Source of the DNA: Ramlibacter cellulosilyticus
GTDB taxonomy: Bacteria; Pseudomonadota; Gammaproteobacteria; Burkholderiales; Burkholderiaceae_C
Reading direction: 5' to 3'
Length of the DNA stretch: 64,000 nucleotides
Assembly (NCBI RefSeq): GCF_014297465.1
Contig: NZ_JACORT010000001.1
Location: 806,001 to 870,000 of the forward strand
Position numbers and translations under genes: made by a program. Shown piece by piece: positions 55,878-64,000 of this stretch. Below the pieces are notes generated by a model. The model was not told the origin of the DNA and did no database searches. It saw only the letters and a program-made list of their open reading frames with translations. Numbering within the stretch: position 1 is the first letter of the stretch; every line of letters begins with the position of its first letter.

Positions 55878-56600
55878 ATGGCCACCCGCTTCGTCCTGAT
55901 CCAACCCAGCCACGCCGGCAACGTCGGCGCCGCTGCCCGCGCGCTGAAGGTGATGGGCTTCGACGACCTCGTGCTCGTGCAGCCCCGGTGGGAGGACGTG
56001 CTGGCCCTCGACGAGACCATCGAACGCGCGAGCGGCGCGGTGGACGTGCTGCGCAAGGCGCGCGCCGTGGACACGCTGGAGGAGGCGCTCGATGGGGTGA
56101 CGCATGTCATGGGCACGGTCATGACGCCGCGCGACTTCGGCCCGCCCACCTTCACGCCGCGCGAGCACCTGGCGGCGATCGCGCCGGCGGGCCACCACGT
56201 GGCCTTCCTCTTCGGGTCGGAGCGCTATGGCATGCGCAACGACGACGTGTACCGCTGCCACGCCGCGCTGCGCATCCCGGTGGCACCGGACTACGGCTCG
56301 TTGAACCTGGCGGCCGCCATCCAGGTGATCGCGTACGAATGGCGCCAGGCGCTGGGCGGCTTCGACCTGCCGCCGCCGGCGCCGCCGGTCGCCGCGGATG
56401 CCGCGGCCGTCGCCGGCATGCTGAAACACTGGGAGCAGGCGCTGGTGGAGATCGGCTTCCTCGATCCCGCCGCGCCCAAGAAGCTGATGCCGCGCCTGAA
56501 CCAGTTGTTCAATCGCGCGCAACCCACCCCCGAGGAAATCCACATCCTGCGAGGTGTCGCCAAGTCCATGGCCGAAGCGGCGCGGAAGGCAAAGCCTTAG
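55878..56600 (+). CDS. trmJ: tRNA (cytidine/uridine-2'-O-)-methyltransferase TrmJ
   Basis: A 240-residue SPOUT-fold methyltransferase that methylates ribose at tRNA position 32. The knot motifs are [20 protein letters not shown] and [18 protein letters not shown]. The C-terminal helical part (about 170-240) matches TrmJ and not TrmH. GACAAT about 10 bp upstream is a candidate -10. It is followed 30 bp later by cysE. Confidence 0.93.
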   Translation: MATRFVLIQPSHAGNVGAAARALKVMGFDDLVLVQPRWEDVLALDETIERASGAVDVLRKARAVDTLEEALDGVTHVMGTVMTPRDFGPPTFTPREHLAAIAPAGHHVAFLFGSERYGMRNDDVYRCHAALRIPVAPDYGSLNLAAAIQVIAYEWRQALGGFDLPPPAPPVAADAAAVAGMLKHWEQALVEIGFLDPAAPKKLMPRLNQLFNRAQPTPEEIHILRGVAKSMAEAARKAKP

Positions 56601-56629
56601 ACTCCGAATGCCATAAGCAAAGAGCCCCC

Positions 56630-57403
56630 ATGTTCCGGCGCATCCGTTCCGACATCCAGTGCATCCTCGACCGCGACCCTGCCGCGCGCAGCAAGTGGGA
56701 GGTGGTCACGTGTTATCCGGGCCTGCATGCGCTGGTGCTGCACCGCGGCGCGCATTGGCTGTGGCGGCACGAGCTGCGCTGGCTGGCCCGCTTCATCTCG
56801 CAGGTCTCGCGCTGGCTCACCGGCATCGAGATCCACCCGGGCGCGACCATCGGCGACGGCGTCTTCATCGACCACGGCATGGGCGTCGTGATCGGCGAGA
56901 CGGCCGAAGTGGGCGACGGCTGCACGATCTACCAGGGCGTGACGCTGGGCGGCACCTCGCTGGCCAAGGGCGCCAAGCGCCATCCCACGCTGGGGCGCAA
57001 CGTGGTCGTGGGCGCGGGCGCGAAGATCCTGGGCGGCTTCACCGTCGGCGACGATGCGGCGGTGGGCTCGAACGCCGTGGTCACCAAGCCGGTGCCCGCG
57101 GGCGCGACCGCGGTGGGCATTCCCGCGCGCATCATCCAGGCCGAAGACTCGGCGCGCCGCGAGGAAGTGGCGGCCAAGATGGGGTTCTCGGCCTACGGCG
57201 TCACGCAGAACGACGACCCGCTGTCGCAGGCCATGAAGGGCCTGATCGACAACGCCTCCTCCCAGGAGCACCAGATCGCCCTGCTGTGGCAGGCCATCGA
57301 GAAGCTCTCCGACCAGCGCAAGGGCGAGCCCTGCGTGCCGCTGGAAGCGCAGACGACGGAGAACTTCGAGAAGGAGAAGTTGACACAACTCGTGGGCAAG
57401 TAG
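56630..57403 (+). CDS. cysE: serine O-acetyltransferase
   Basis: A 257-residue enzyme that acetylates serine with acetyl-CoA, the first step of cysteine synthesis. The left-handed beta-helix hexapeptides start at [27 protein letters not shown], with the catalytic His and Asp in [21 protein letters not shown] is the CoA-side loop. The shorter N-terminus matches the EpsC/CysE short type. The C-terminal tail ([20 protein letters not shown]) may be regulatory. It is co-directional with trmJ. Confidence 0.94.
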   Translation: MFRRIRSDIQCILDRDPAARSKWEVVTCYPGLHALVLHRGAHWLWRHELRWLARFISQVSRWLTGIEIHPGATIGDGVFIDHGMGVVIGETAEVGDGCTIYQGVTLGGTSLAKGAKRHPTLGRNVVVGAGAKILGGFTVGDDAAVGSNAVVTKPVPAGATAVGIPARIIQAEDSARREEVAAKMGFSAYGVTQNDDPLSQAMKGLIDNASSQEHQIALLWQAIEKLSDQRKGEPCVPLEAQTTENFEKEKLTQLVGK

Positions 57404-57416
57404 GCCCACATGTTGT

Positions 57417-57494
57417 GTCATCCCGGCGCAGGCCGGGATCCATAGGGCGCCTCCAGGAGACGCCCTATGCGTTGCGGGTCAAGCCCGCAATGAC
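57417..57494. repeat. 78-bp palindromic repeat with GTCAT/ATGAC ends
   Basis: It starts GTCAT (57417-57421) and ends ATGAC (57490-57494). Inside are three hairpins: CCCGGC-GCAG-GCCGGG, AGGGCG...CGCCCT and TTGCGGG-TCAAG-CCCGCAA. It fills the space between the convergent cysE and mog. A related fragment occurs at 37296. The form is that of a non-autonomous palindromic element. Confidence 0.75.
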
Positions 57495-57498
57495 GTGC

Positions 57499-58089
57499 TC
57501 AAGCTTTCGGTGCGCGGATCGCCGACTTCGGCCGGAACCCCTTGCACACCTCGTCGTTCGTCTCGAGGTAGGGACCGCCGATCAGGTCCACGCAGTACGG
57601 CACGGCAGCGAAGATGCCCGGCACGACCTGCTTCCCATCCTCCTTCAGCCCTTCCAGCGTCTCCTGGATCGACTTCGGCTGGCCCGGCAGGTTGATCACC
57701 AGGCTCCTGCCGCGGATCACCGCCACCTGGCGCGAGAGGATGGCCGTCGGCACGAAGCGCAGGCTGATCTGCCGCATCTGCTCGCCGAAGCCCGGCATTT
57801 CCTTGTCGGCGATCGCGAGCGTGGCTTCCGGCGTGACGTCGCGCGGCGCCGGGCCCGTGCCGCCGGTGGTGAGCACGAGCGAGCAGCCCGCGTCCACCAG
57901 TTCGACGAGCGTGGCGCTGATGCGGTCCTTCTCGTCGGGGATCAGCCGCTCCTGGAAGGCGATGGGGTTCTTCAGCGCCTTCGCCAGCCACTCCTTGAGC
58001 GCGGGCAGGCCCTTGTCCTCGTAGACGCCGCTGGATGCGCGGTCGCTGATCGAGACGATGCCGATGGTGACGGGATCGTGGTCAGCCAT
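57499..58089 (-). CDS. mog: molybdopterin adenylyltransferase (MogA type)
   Basis: A 196-residue enzyme that adenylates molybdopterin before metal insertion in molybdenum-cofactor synthesis. The binding motif TTGGTGPAPRDVTPEAT lies near residues 75-91, with Asp residues for catalysis. SSGVYEDKGLP is the N-terminal loop and NLPGQPKSIQETLEG follows. Its start overlaps the stop of yjgA by 8 bp, so they are coupled. No other Moco genes are in the window. Confidence 0.92.
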   Translation of the reverse strand: MADHDPVTIGIVSISDRASSGVYEDKGLPALKEWLAKALKNPIAFQERLIPDEKDRISATLVELVDAGCSLVLTTGGTGPAPRDVTPEATLAIADKEMPGFGEQMRQISLRFVPTAILSRQVAVIRGRSLVINLPGQPKSIQETLEGLKEDGKQVVPGIFAAVPYCVDLIGGPYLETNDEVCKGFRPKSAIRAPKA

Positions 58090-58711
58090 GTCCTTCCTCC
58101 TCTTCGTCCTCCAGCGCGTCGCGCACGATCTGGAAGATTTCGCGGTAGGCACGCCCGCGGCGCGGAGCCTGGCCTTTCGAGACTTCGTCCTGCGTCGGCG
58201 CGCCGTCCTTGCGGGCCTGGCGGATGAGGGCGCGCAGCTGCTGGACGTCCGTGCCGGGATGCGCCTGCAGCCAGGACTGCAGGGCGTCGTCGTTCGCGAT
58301 CAGGTCGTCGCGCCATTTCTCCGCGGCGTGCAGCGCCAGCGTCTGCTGCGCGGAGCCGCTGCGCTGCTCCTCGAGGGCATCGCGAATGGCCTGCAGCGTC
58401 TGGGGCTCCAGCTGGCGCATCAGCTTGCCGACGTACTGCAGCTGCCGCCGCCGGCCTTCGAAGTTGCTGATGCGCTTCAGTTCGTCGAGCGCGGTGCGCA
58501 GCGACTCGGGGAGGTCGAGCCGCTGGAAGAGGTCGGAGCGCAGCGTGAGCAGCGCCTCGCCCACCTTCTGCAGCTCGGTGCTCTCCTTCTTCAGTTCCGT
58601 CCGGCTCGGCTCGCCTCCAGTCTGCTCGGCGCGCAGCTCGAGGTCGAGCTCGCTGCCTTCGGCGACGAAGTGGCCTTTGACGTAATAGCCTTTTTTGGGT
58701 TTGCGGGACAT
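58082..58711 (-). CDS. yjgA: ribosome biogenesis factor YjgA/DarP (DUF615)
   Basis: A 209-residue helical protein (MSRKPKKGYYVKGHFVAEGSE, then SLRTALDELKRISNFEGRRRQLQYVGKLMR) of the DUF615 family, which associates with 50S ribosomal precursors. The charged C-terminus (REIFQIVRDALEDEEEEG) is typical. It is divergent from pmbA, the same arrangement as in E. coli. Confidence 0.92.
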   Translation of the reverse strand: MSRKPKKGYYVKGHFVAEGSELDLELRAEQTGGEPSRTELKKESTELQKVGEALLTLRSDLFQRLDLPESLRTALDELKRISNFEGRRRQLQYVGKLMRQLEPQTLQAIRDALEEQRSGSAQQTLALHAAEKWRDDLIANDDALQSWLQAHPGTDVQQLRALIRQARKDGAPTQDEVSKGQAPRRGRAYREIFQIVRDALEDEEEEGHG

Positions 58712-58773
58712 GCGGGAGAGGGATGCGCAGCGCGACCGTGGCGTGCTGCCTTGCACAAGTATCATAGCCCGCC

Positions 58774-60150
58774 ATGAACAAGACACCCGCGCAAGACGGA
58801 TCCGGCTTCAGCTACAACCGCGCCGATTTCGAGGAACTGGTCGATTTCGCCCTGGAGCACGCCCGCAAGCTGGGCGCCACCGACGCCGGCGCGGAGGCCT
58901 CCGAAGGCTGCGGCCTGAGCGTTTCCGTCCGCAAGGGCGAGCTGGAGACCGTGGAGCGCAACCGCGACAAGTCGCTGGGCATCACGGTCTACGTGGGCAG
59001 CCAGCGCGGCAACGCGAGCACCTCCGACTTCTCGCGCCCCGCGATCGAGCGCACGGTGCAGGCGGCCTACGACATCGCCCGCTTCACGGCGCAGGACCCG
59101 GTCGCCGGCCTCCCCGAGCCGGAAGACGTCGCGCCCCTGGCCGAACAGCCGGACCTGGACCTCTTCCACCCCTGGGCCATCACGAGCGAGCAGGCGGCCG
59201 AACTGGCCCTGCGCTGCGAACGCGCGGCGTTCGCGACCGACGGCCGCATCACCAACAGCGAAGGCGCGGGCGTCTCCGCGCAGCAGAGCCACTTCTTCAG
59301 CGCGCACACGCACGGCTTCCGCGGCGGCTACGCGAGCTCGCGCCACTCGATCTCGGTCGCGCCGATCGCGGGCCGGGGCGACGACATGCAGCGCGATGCG
59401 TGGTACAGCTCCATGCGTTCGGCCGACGAACTCGCCTCGCCCGAATCCGTGGGCCGCTACGCCGCGGAGCGCGCGCTGGCCCGCCTGCAGTCCCGCAAGA
59501 TCGCCACGCGCGAGTGCCCCATCCTGTTCGAGTCGCCGCTCGCCGCCGGACTGCTGGGCGCCTACGTGCAGGCCACCAGCGGCGGATCGCTGTATCGCAA
59601 GAGCACCTTCCTGCTGGATTCGCTCGGCAAGCAGGTCTTCGCCGACCACATCGACGTGGTGGAAGACCCGTTCGTCAAGCGCGGCAAGGGCAGCGCCGCG
59701 TTCGACGAGGAAGGCGTGCGGACGAAGCCGCGCAAGGTGGTGGACGGCGGGCGCACGGAAGGCTACTTCCTGAGCAGCTACTCCGCGCGCAAGCTGGGCA
59801 TGCGCACCACGGGCAACGCGGGCGGCTCGCACAACCTCTCGCTCACCTCTCGCCTCACGCAGCCCGGCGACGACCTGCCCGGGATGCTGCGCAAGCTGGG
59901 CACGGGCCTGTTCGTCATCGAGCTGATGGGGCAGGGCGTGAACTACGTGACCGGCGACTACTCGCGCGGCGCGAGCGGCTTCTGGGTGGAGAACGGCGAG
60001 ATCGCCTTCCCCGTGCAGGAGATCACCATCGCCGGCAACCTCAAGGACATGTTCCGAGGCATCGAGGCCGTCGGCGCCGACGTCTACAACTACGGCGCCA
60101 AGAGCGTGGGCTCGATCCTGGTGAACCGGATGAAGGTCGCCGGGTCGTAG
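58774..60150 (+). CDS. pmbA: metalloprotease PmbA/TldE
   Basis: A 458-residue TldD/TldE-family protein. PmbA pairs with TldD to degrade or process small peptides such as microcins and unfolded substrates; TldD holds the metal site and PmbA lacks it. GRITNSEGAGVSA and GGSHNLSLTSRLTQPGDDLP, and the closing GSILVNRMKVAGS, are the family signatures. The TAG stop lies within a palindromic repeat. tldD is not in the window. Confidence 0.94.
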   Translation: MNKTPAQDGSGFSYNRADFEELVDFALEHARKLGATDAGAEASEGCGLSVSVRKGELETVERNRDKSLGITVYVGSQRGNASTSDFSRPAIERTVQAAYDIARFTAQDPVAGLPEPEDVAPLAEQPDLDLFHPWAITSEQAAELALRCERAAFATDGRITNSEGAGVSAQQSHFFSAHTHGFRGGYASSRHSISVAPIAGRGDDMQRDAWYSSMRSADELASPESVGRYAAERALARLQSRKIATRECPILFESPLAAGLLGAYVQATSGGSLYRKSTFLLDSLGKQVFADHIDVVEDPFVKRGKGSAAFDEEGVRTKPRKVVDGGRTEGYFLSSYSARKLGMRTTGNAGGSHNLSLTSRLTQPGDDLPGMLRKLGTGLFVIELMGQGVNYVTGDYSRGASGFWVENGEIAFPVQEITIAGNLKDMFRGIEAVGADVYNYGAKSVGSILVNRMKVAGS

Positions 60151-60305
60151 GGTGCCCGCGGCACGCTGGTCGCCGGGTCGTAGGGTGGCCGGCGGCACGC
60201 CGGGAAGGTGAGCGAAGCGAACCCCACCGAGCGGCTCTGGCGAGCAAGCGCTGTCCGGTGGGGTTCGCTTCGCTCACCTTCCGCGGCTTCGCCGCGCCAC
60301 CCTAC
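60137..60305. repeat. cluster of dispersed palindromic repeats (one partial, two full copies)
   Basis: A partial copy starts at the pmbA stop (GTAGGGTG, 60147) with a short direct duplication of GTCGCCGGGTCGTAGGGTG (60137 and 60170). A full copy is 60180-60228 (GTAGGGTGG to GAACCCCACC) and an inverted copy is 60257-60305 (GGTGGGG to CACCCTAC). The two full copies form a long imperfect palindrome. The last copy supplies the TAG stop (60302-60304) of the amidohydrolase on the other strand. Confidence 0.85.
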
Positions 60306-61510
60306 AAGGCGCAGCGCGAGCCTTGGTTGTCCGGGGAAAGGAAGCGCTCCGCCAGCAGCACCCAGTACGCGGACCCCACGGCGATGTTGTCGTCGTGGAA
60401 GTCGTAGCCCGGGTTGTGCACCATGCAGGCGGAGGCCCCTGCAGCCGCATCGTCGCCGTTGCCGATCAGCACGTAGCTGCCCGGCACGCGCTCCAGCATG
60501 AAGGCGAAGTCCTCGCTGCCGGTGAGCGGCTGGCCCTGCGGCGTGACGCGCTCGGCGCCCAGCAGCTCCACGGCCACCTCGCGGGCGAACGCCGTCTCGG
60601 CCGGCGTGTTCACCAGCACCGAGTAGCCCCGCCGCCATTGCACGTCGGCCTGCACGCCGAAGCTCTGCGCCTGCAGCGTGACCAGTTCCCGGATGCGCCG
60701 CTCCAGCAGCACGCGCACGTCGCGGTCCAGGGAGCGGATCGTGAGTTCCAGCGTGGCGGTGGCCGGGATCACGTTGTTCGCCTTGCCGGCGTTGAGGGCG
60801 CCGACCGTCACGACCGCCGGCTGCAGCGGGTCGACGTTGCGCGAGACGATCGTCTGCAGCGCCATCACGGTGCTGGCCGCCGCCACGAGCGGGTCCGCCG
60901 CCTTGTGCGGCACGGCGCCGTGGCCGCCGACGCCGGTCAGCACGATGGTGGCGTAGTCGCTGGAGGCCATCATCGCGCCCTCGCGCATGACCATGTGCCC
61001 CTGCGCGATGCCCGGCATGTTGTGCATCGCGAAGATCGCGTCGCAGGGATAGCGGTCGAAGAGGCCCTCGTGCATCATGCGCAGCGCGCCGGCGCCGCCT
61101 TCTTCGGCGGGCTGGAAGATGAGGTTCAGCGTGCCGGTGAACTGCCCTTGTTCGGCCAGGTGCCGCGCCGCGGCGAGCAGCATCGCCGTGTGCCCGTCGT
61201 GGCCGCAGGCGTGCATGAGGCCCGGGCGCCGGCTGGCCCACGCACGGCCGCTGGCTTCCTCGATGGGCAGGGCATCCATGTCGGCACGGATGCCGAGCCG
61301 GCGGCCTCCCTTGCCGCGGACCAGGCGCCCGACGACGCCCGTCCCGCCGACGCCGCGCTCCACCGCGTAGCCCCAGGACTCCAGCTTGTCCGCGACCAGG
61401 GCCGCAGTGCGGTGTTCCTCGAAGGCGAGTTCCGGCTGGCTGTGGATCTCGCGGCGCAGCCGGATGAATTCGCCCGCCCGTTCGGTGAGCGCGTGCAGCA
61501 GGTAGGTCAT
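60302..61510 (-). CDS. M20-family amidohydrolase
   Basis: A 402-residue metallopeptidase-like hydrolase (M20D, hippurate/N-acyl-amino-acid type). The metal ligands are in MHACGHDGHTAMLL (about 99-112), the FQPAEEGGAGA motif supplies catalytic Glu, and GVGGHGAVPHKAADP is the dimer/lid His. A C-terminal His ligand lies in HNPGYDFHDD. It follows the Bug receptor gene by 7 bp, suggesting that the imported acid or amide is hydrolysed by this enzyme. The TAG stop is within a repeat. Confidence 0.9.
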   Translation of the reverse strand: MTYLLHALTERAGEFIRLRREIHSQPELAFEEHRTAALVADKLESWGYAVERGVGGTGVVGRLVRGKGGRRLGIRADMDALPIEEASGRAWASRRPGLMHACGHDGHTAMLLAAARHLAEQGQFTGTLNLIFQPAEEGGAGALRMMHEGLFDRYPCDAIFAMHNMPGIAQGHMVMREGAMMASSDYATIVLTGVGGHGAVPHKAADPLVAAASTVMALQTIVSRNVDPLQPAVVTVGALNAGKANNVIPATATLELTIRSLDRDVRVLLERRIRELVTLQAQSFGVQADVQWRRGYSVLVNTPAETAFAREVAVELLGAERVTPQGQPLTGSEDFAFMLERVPGSYVLIGNGDDAAAGASACMVHNPGYDFHDDNIAVGSAYWVLLAERFLSPDNQGSRCAL

Positions 61511-61517
61511 CGCGCGG

Positions 61518-62498
61518 TCACTGCGGCTGCAGGTTGATGGACTTCGCGACGGCGCGGTAGCGCGCCATCTCGCCCTCGAAGTACTTCGCGGCGTCGGCGA
61601 GCGACATGGGGGCCGAAGGCTCCTGCGTCTGCAGCTTCAGCTGCGAGATGACCGACGGGTCCTGGAGCGTCTTGCCCACCGCGGCATGCAGGCGCTGCAC
61701 CACCGGCTCGGGGGTGTTCTTCGGCACCATGAAGCCGGTCCACGTCTTGTAGTGGAAGCCCTTGAGCGCCTTGCCTTCGCCCACCGTGGGCACGTTCTTC
61801 AACAGTTCCGAGCGCTGCGCGCCCAGCTGGCCGATCACCTTCAGGCGCCCCTGGTCTGCCATGGCGCCCATCGCGGCGCTGTAGACGAGCACGGCGAAAT
61901 CCACCTGGCCGCCGCCGACGTCCTGCAGCAGCGGCGCGTTGCCCTTGTACGGAACGTGCGTGGCCTTCATGCCGGTCACCTGCTGCATGTTCTCCACGAT
62001 GAAGTGGTACAGCGAGCCGACGCCCACGCTGCCGTAGCTGAGGGGCTTGTCGGCCGACTTCTTCGCCAGCGCGATCAGCTCGTCGACGTTGTTCACCGGC
62101 AGGTCCTTGCGCGTGAGGACCACCATCACGGCGTCCGCGATCGGGGCGACCAGCCGGAAGTCCTCGGCCTTCAGGCGCACGGAGGAATTCGCCAGCGGCG
62201 ACAGGATGACCTCGTTGGGCGAGCCCTGGAAGATGTAGTAGCCGTCGGCGGGCGCGGAGAGCACCTTCTGCGCCGCGATCGCGCCGCTGACGCCGCCGAG
62301 GTTCTCCACCAGCACCGTCTGGCCCAGCTCCTTGCCGAGCGGCGTCGCGAAGATGCGCCCGATGGCGTCGGAGGGACCGCCCGCGGGGTACGGAACCATG
62401 AGGTTGACCGGCTTGGCGGGCCAGGTGTCGGCGGTGGCGGCTGCGGCCAGCAGCATGCCGGCGAGCAGGGCGATGGAACGCTTGAAGAACCTTTGCAT
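61518..62498 (-). CDS. Bug/TctC-family tripartite tricarboxylate transporter substrate-binding protein
   Basis: A 326-residue periplasmic receptor with signal peptide (MQRFFKRSIALLAGMLLAAAATA). The Bug signature WPAKPVNLMVPYPAGGPSDAIGR begins the mature domain, with GANGAVAA-like GGVSGAIAAQKVL after it. It binds a carboxylate and delivers it to a TctAB permease; the only one here is tctBA at 3.6-5.6 kb, which is far away. It heads the operon with the amidohydrolase. Confidence 0.93.
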   Translation of the reverse strand: MQRFFKRSIALLAGMLLAAAATADTWPAKPVNLMVPYPAGGPSDAIGRIFATPLGKELGQTVLVENLGGVSGAIAAQKVLSAPADGYYIFQGSPNEVILSPLANSSVRLKAEDFRLVAPIADAVMVVLTRKDLPVNNVDELIALAKKSADKPLSYGSVGVGSLYHFIVENMQQVTGMKATHVPYKGNAPLLQDVGGGQVDFAVLVYSAAMGAMADQGRLKVIGQLGAQRSELLKNVPTVGEGKALKGFHYKTWTGFMVPKNTPEPVVQRLHAAVGKTLQDPSVISQLKLQTQEPSAPMSLADAAKYFEGEMARYRAVAKSINLQPQ

Positions 62499-62608
62499 GC
62501 TTGTCTCCTCTGGATGGGGCGGAGCGCATCCTAGGAGCCGGGCAGGCATAACGTCCAATGCATTGTTGTACCTGATAGCATGAGTCGGATGAATACATTG
62601 CCGACGCC
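62499..62608. promoter_or_regulatory. divergent promoter region between Bug operon and lysR
   Basis: The 110 bp hold CAATGCATTG (62556-62565), a 10-bp perfect palindrome, and the longer dyad ATGCATTG...GATAGCAT, with a T-N11-A arrangement expected for a LysR site. Autoregulation plus control of the Bug-amidohydrolase operon is inferred from position. Confidence 0.45.
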
Positions 62609-63490
62609 ATGACGCTGGTGCAGCTGCGCCACCTGATCGCCCTCGTCGAGAGCGGCTCGTTCAGCCGCGCCGCCGAGGCCTTGTTTCTCACGCAGCCGGC
62701 GCTCAGCCGCAGCATCCGCGCGCTGGAGGAGGAGATGGGGCAGGCGCTGTTCGACCGCCTGGGGCGCCGCATCGAGCTCACCGCGTTCGGTCGCGACGTG
62801 CTGCAGCGCGCCCGGCAGATCGTCTTCGAGGTGGACGAACTGGCCGCGAACGGCCGCCAGCAGCGGGACGGGCGCGCGGGCAGCCTGCGCGTGGGCATGG
62901 GCTCCGGCCCGGGCGCGATGCTGATGACGCCGCTGCTGCTGGAGATGGCACGGCGCCATCCGCTCGTGCACCTGACCGTCAGCCGCGGCAGCACCGACCG
63001 CCTGCTGCAGGGACTGCGTGAGCGCGAACTGGATGCGCTGGTCGTCGACGCCCTGTCCGTGTCGCCGGCACCGGACCTGGAGCTGGTTACGCTCGCGGAA
63101 ATGCGCGGCGTCTTCATGTGCCGCCCGGGCCACCCCTTGCTGCGCGCGGCCAGCGTGCGGTTCCCCGAGGTGCGCAAGTACCCGATCGCCTCCACCCCCT
63201 TGAGCGACGAAGTGGCGCGGATGCTGGTGGAGCTCTACGGCCCGGCGGCTCATCCCGAGGCGTGCGTCACCCTGCGCTGCGAGGAAATCGCCAGCCTCGT
63301 CGATGTGGCGCGGCAGAGCGACGCGGTGCTGCTCGCGATCCGCGCTTCGGCGCCGGACCTGGTGGAGCTGCCCATGAAGCCCGCCGTGGGGCGGAAGGCC
63401 CGCTTCGGCCTGGTCACGCTGGCGGGGCGCTCGGAGCCGCCCGCGCTGTCCATCGTGCGCGACCTGGCGCAGCGGCTCCTGCGGGACTGA
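62609..63490 (+). CDS. LysR family transcriptional regulator
   Basis: A 293-residue regulator. The winged helix-turn-helix is MTLVQLRHLIALVESGSFSRAAEALFLTQPALSRSIRALEEEMG. The effector domain (about 90-290) has GSLRVGMGSGPGAMLMTPLLLEMARRHP. It is divergent from the Bug-amidohydrolase operon, which it likely controls in response to the transported compound. Confidence 0.92.
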   Translation: MTLVQLRHLIALVESGSFSRAAEALFLTQPALSRSIRALEEEMGQALFDRLGRRIELTAFGRDVLQRARQIVFEVDELAANGRQQRDGRAGSLRVGMGSGPGAMLMTPLLLEMARRHPLVHLTVSRGSTDRLLQGLRERELDALVVDALSVSPAPDLELVTLAEMRGVFMCRPGHPLLRAASVRFPEVRKYPIASTPLSDEVARMLVELYGPAAHPEACVTLRCEEIASLVDVARQSDAVLLAIRASAPDLVELPMKPAVGRKARFGLVTLAGRSEPPALSIVRDLAQRLLRD

Positions 63491-63503
63491 GCCCGGGGCG
63501 GCC

Positions 63504-63953
63504 TCAGCCGGCCAGGGCCGCCTTCACCGCCGCCGACACCTGCCCCATGTCCGCCTTGCCGGCCAGGCGCTGCTTGGCCGCGCCCATCACCTTGCCCATG
63601 TCGCCGGGGCCGCTCGCGCCGGTTTCGGCCACGATCTTCTTCACTTCCGCGGCCACTTCGTCCGCGGACAGGCGCGCCGGCAGGTAGGCCTGCAGCACCG
63701 CCACTTCAGCCTGTTCCTTGTCGGCCAGGTCCTGGCGGCCGGCCTTCTGGAAGGCGTCGATCGAGTCCTTGCGCTGCTTCAGCAGCTTGTCGACGATGGC
63801 CACCACGCCGGCGTCATCGAGCTCCACCCGCTCGTCCACTTCCTTCTGCTTGATGGCGGCGGTGAGCATGCGGATGGCGCCCAGGCGCTCGGTTTCCTTG
63901 GCGCGCATGGCGGCCTTCATGTCTTCGGTGATGCGTTCCTTGAGCGTGGCCAT
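63504..63953 (-). CDS. GatB/YqeY domain protein
   Basis: A 149-residue protein (MATLKERITEDMKAAMRAKETERLGAIRMLTAAIKQKEVDERVELDD...). The YqeY family resembles the C-terminal tRNA-binding part of amidotransferase GatB. The final AAVKAALAG helix and GASGPGDMGKVMGAAKQRLAGKADMG are typical. In many proteobacteria it follows rpsU; the T-run and half-hairpin at 63979-64000 (complement strand) may be the end of such a gene's terminator, cut by the window edge. Confidence 0.88.
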   Translation of the reverse strand: MATLKERITEDMKAAMRAKETERLGAIRMLTAAIKQKEVDERVELDDAGVVAIVDKLLKQRKDSIDAFQKAGRQDLADKEQAEVAVLQAYLPARLSADEVAAEVKKIVAETGASGPGDMGKVMGAAKQRLAGKADMGQVSAAVKAALAG

Positions 63954-64000
63954 GGTGGAATTCCTTGTCTGATGATGAAAAAAGCCCGCCTGAGCGTCCC

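Overview
This is a 64 kb stretch of a very GC-rich chromosome (third codon positions almost all G or C). It fits a betaproteobacterium of the order Burkholderiales, most likely family Comamonadaceae (Ramlibacter/Variovorax-like). The markers are a Bug/TctC periplasmic binding protein, TctAB permease, DUF4148 and RcnB/CigR-type small secreted proteins, an orphan 87-residue IF-1, and proteobacterial-type GshA. The assignment is inferred from protein types only. No tRNA, rRNA, CRISPR array, prophage or complete insertion sequence was seen, so this reads as core plus ordinary accessory chromosome.

Layout. 1-1310: end of a 4-hydroxyphenylacetate hydroxylase/4-hydroxybutyryl-CoA dehydratase-type flavoprotein, then an SRPBCC protein and a small hypothetical. 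1498-6691: gshA, a CigR-like protein, tctBA with a divergent MarR regulator, infA. 6743-15682: signalling block with a large 7TM hybrid kinase, an SDR dehydrogenase, an RcnB-like protein, and a NarL-type regulator translationally coupled to a second 7TM-type kinase. 15692-24576: DNA-repair neighbourhood with a radical-SAM protein plus UdgX operon under an apparent LexA box, and a LigD that lacks the phosphoesterase domain. This block is sprinkled with a palindromic repeat. 24635-35322: membrane proteins, a multi-PAS kinase, a B3/4-domain protein with an AraC regulator, a class V aminotransferase, a chemoreceptor with an apparent C-terminal Cache domain, and a thiamine-binding protein. 35466-41931: acyl-CoA ligase, a lipoprotein/beta-propeller pair, glnS. 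42071-46473: LytTR two-component system preceded by two 2TM-domain proteins. 46641-52513: uppP, then the operon mutS, Anbu-type proteasome homologue, alpha/beta hydrolase. 52759-60150: DUF3014, mscS, suhB; trmJ, cysE; yjgA, mog; pmbA. 60257-64000: Bug receptor plus M20 amidohydrolase with a divergent LysR, then a GatB/YqeY protein.

How genes work together. Many genes are tightly packed, with ATGA, GTGA, TTGA or TAATG junctions (regulator/kinase pairs, rSAM/udgX, mutS/anbu/hydrolase, lipoprotein/propeller, yjgA/mog). Divergent regulator-operon pairs (MarR with tctBA, LysR with Bug-amidohydrolase) suggest carboxylate uptake and catabolism controlled locally. The most unusual signals are the LexA box on the rSAM-UdgX operon, the dispersed palindrome that supplies stop codons to several genes, a YCCTAC motif at fixed distance before an ATTG/ATCG tetramer upstream of ligD and three small genes, the C-terminal Cache chemoreceptor, and a candidate small RNA near 42.5-42.7 kb.
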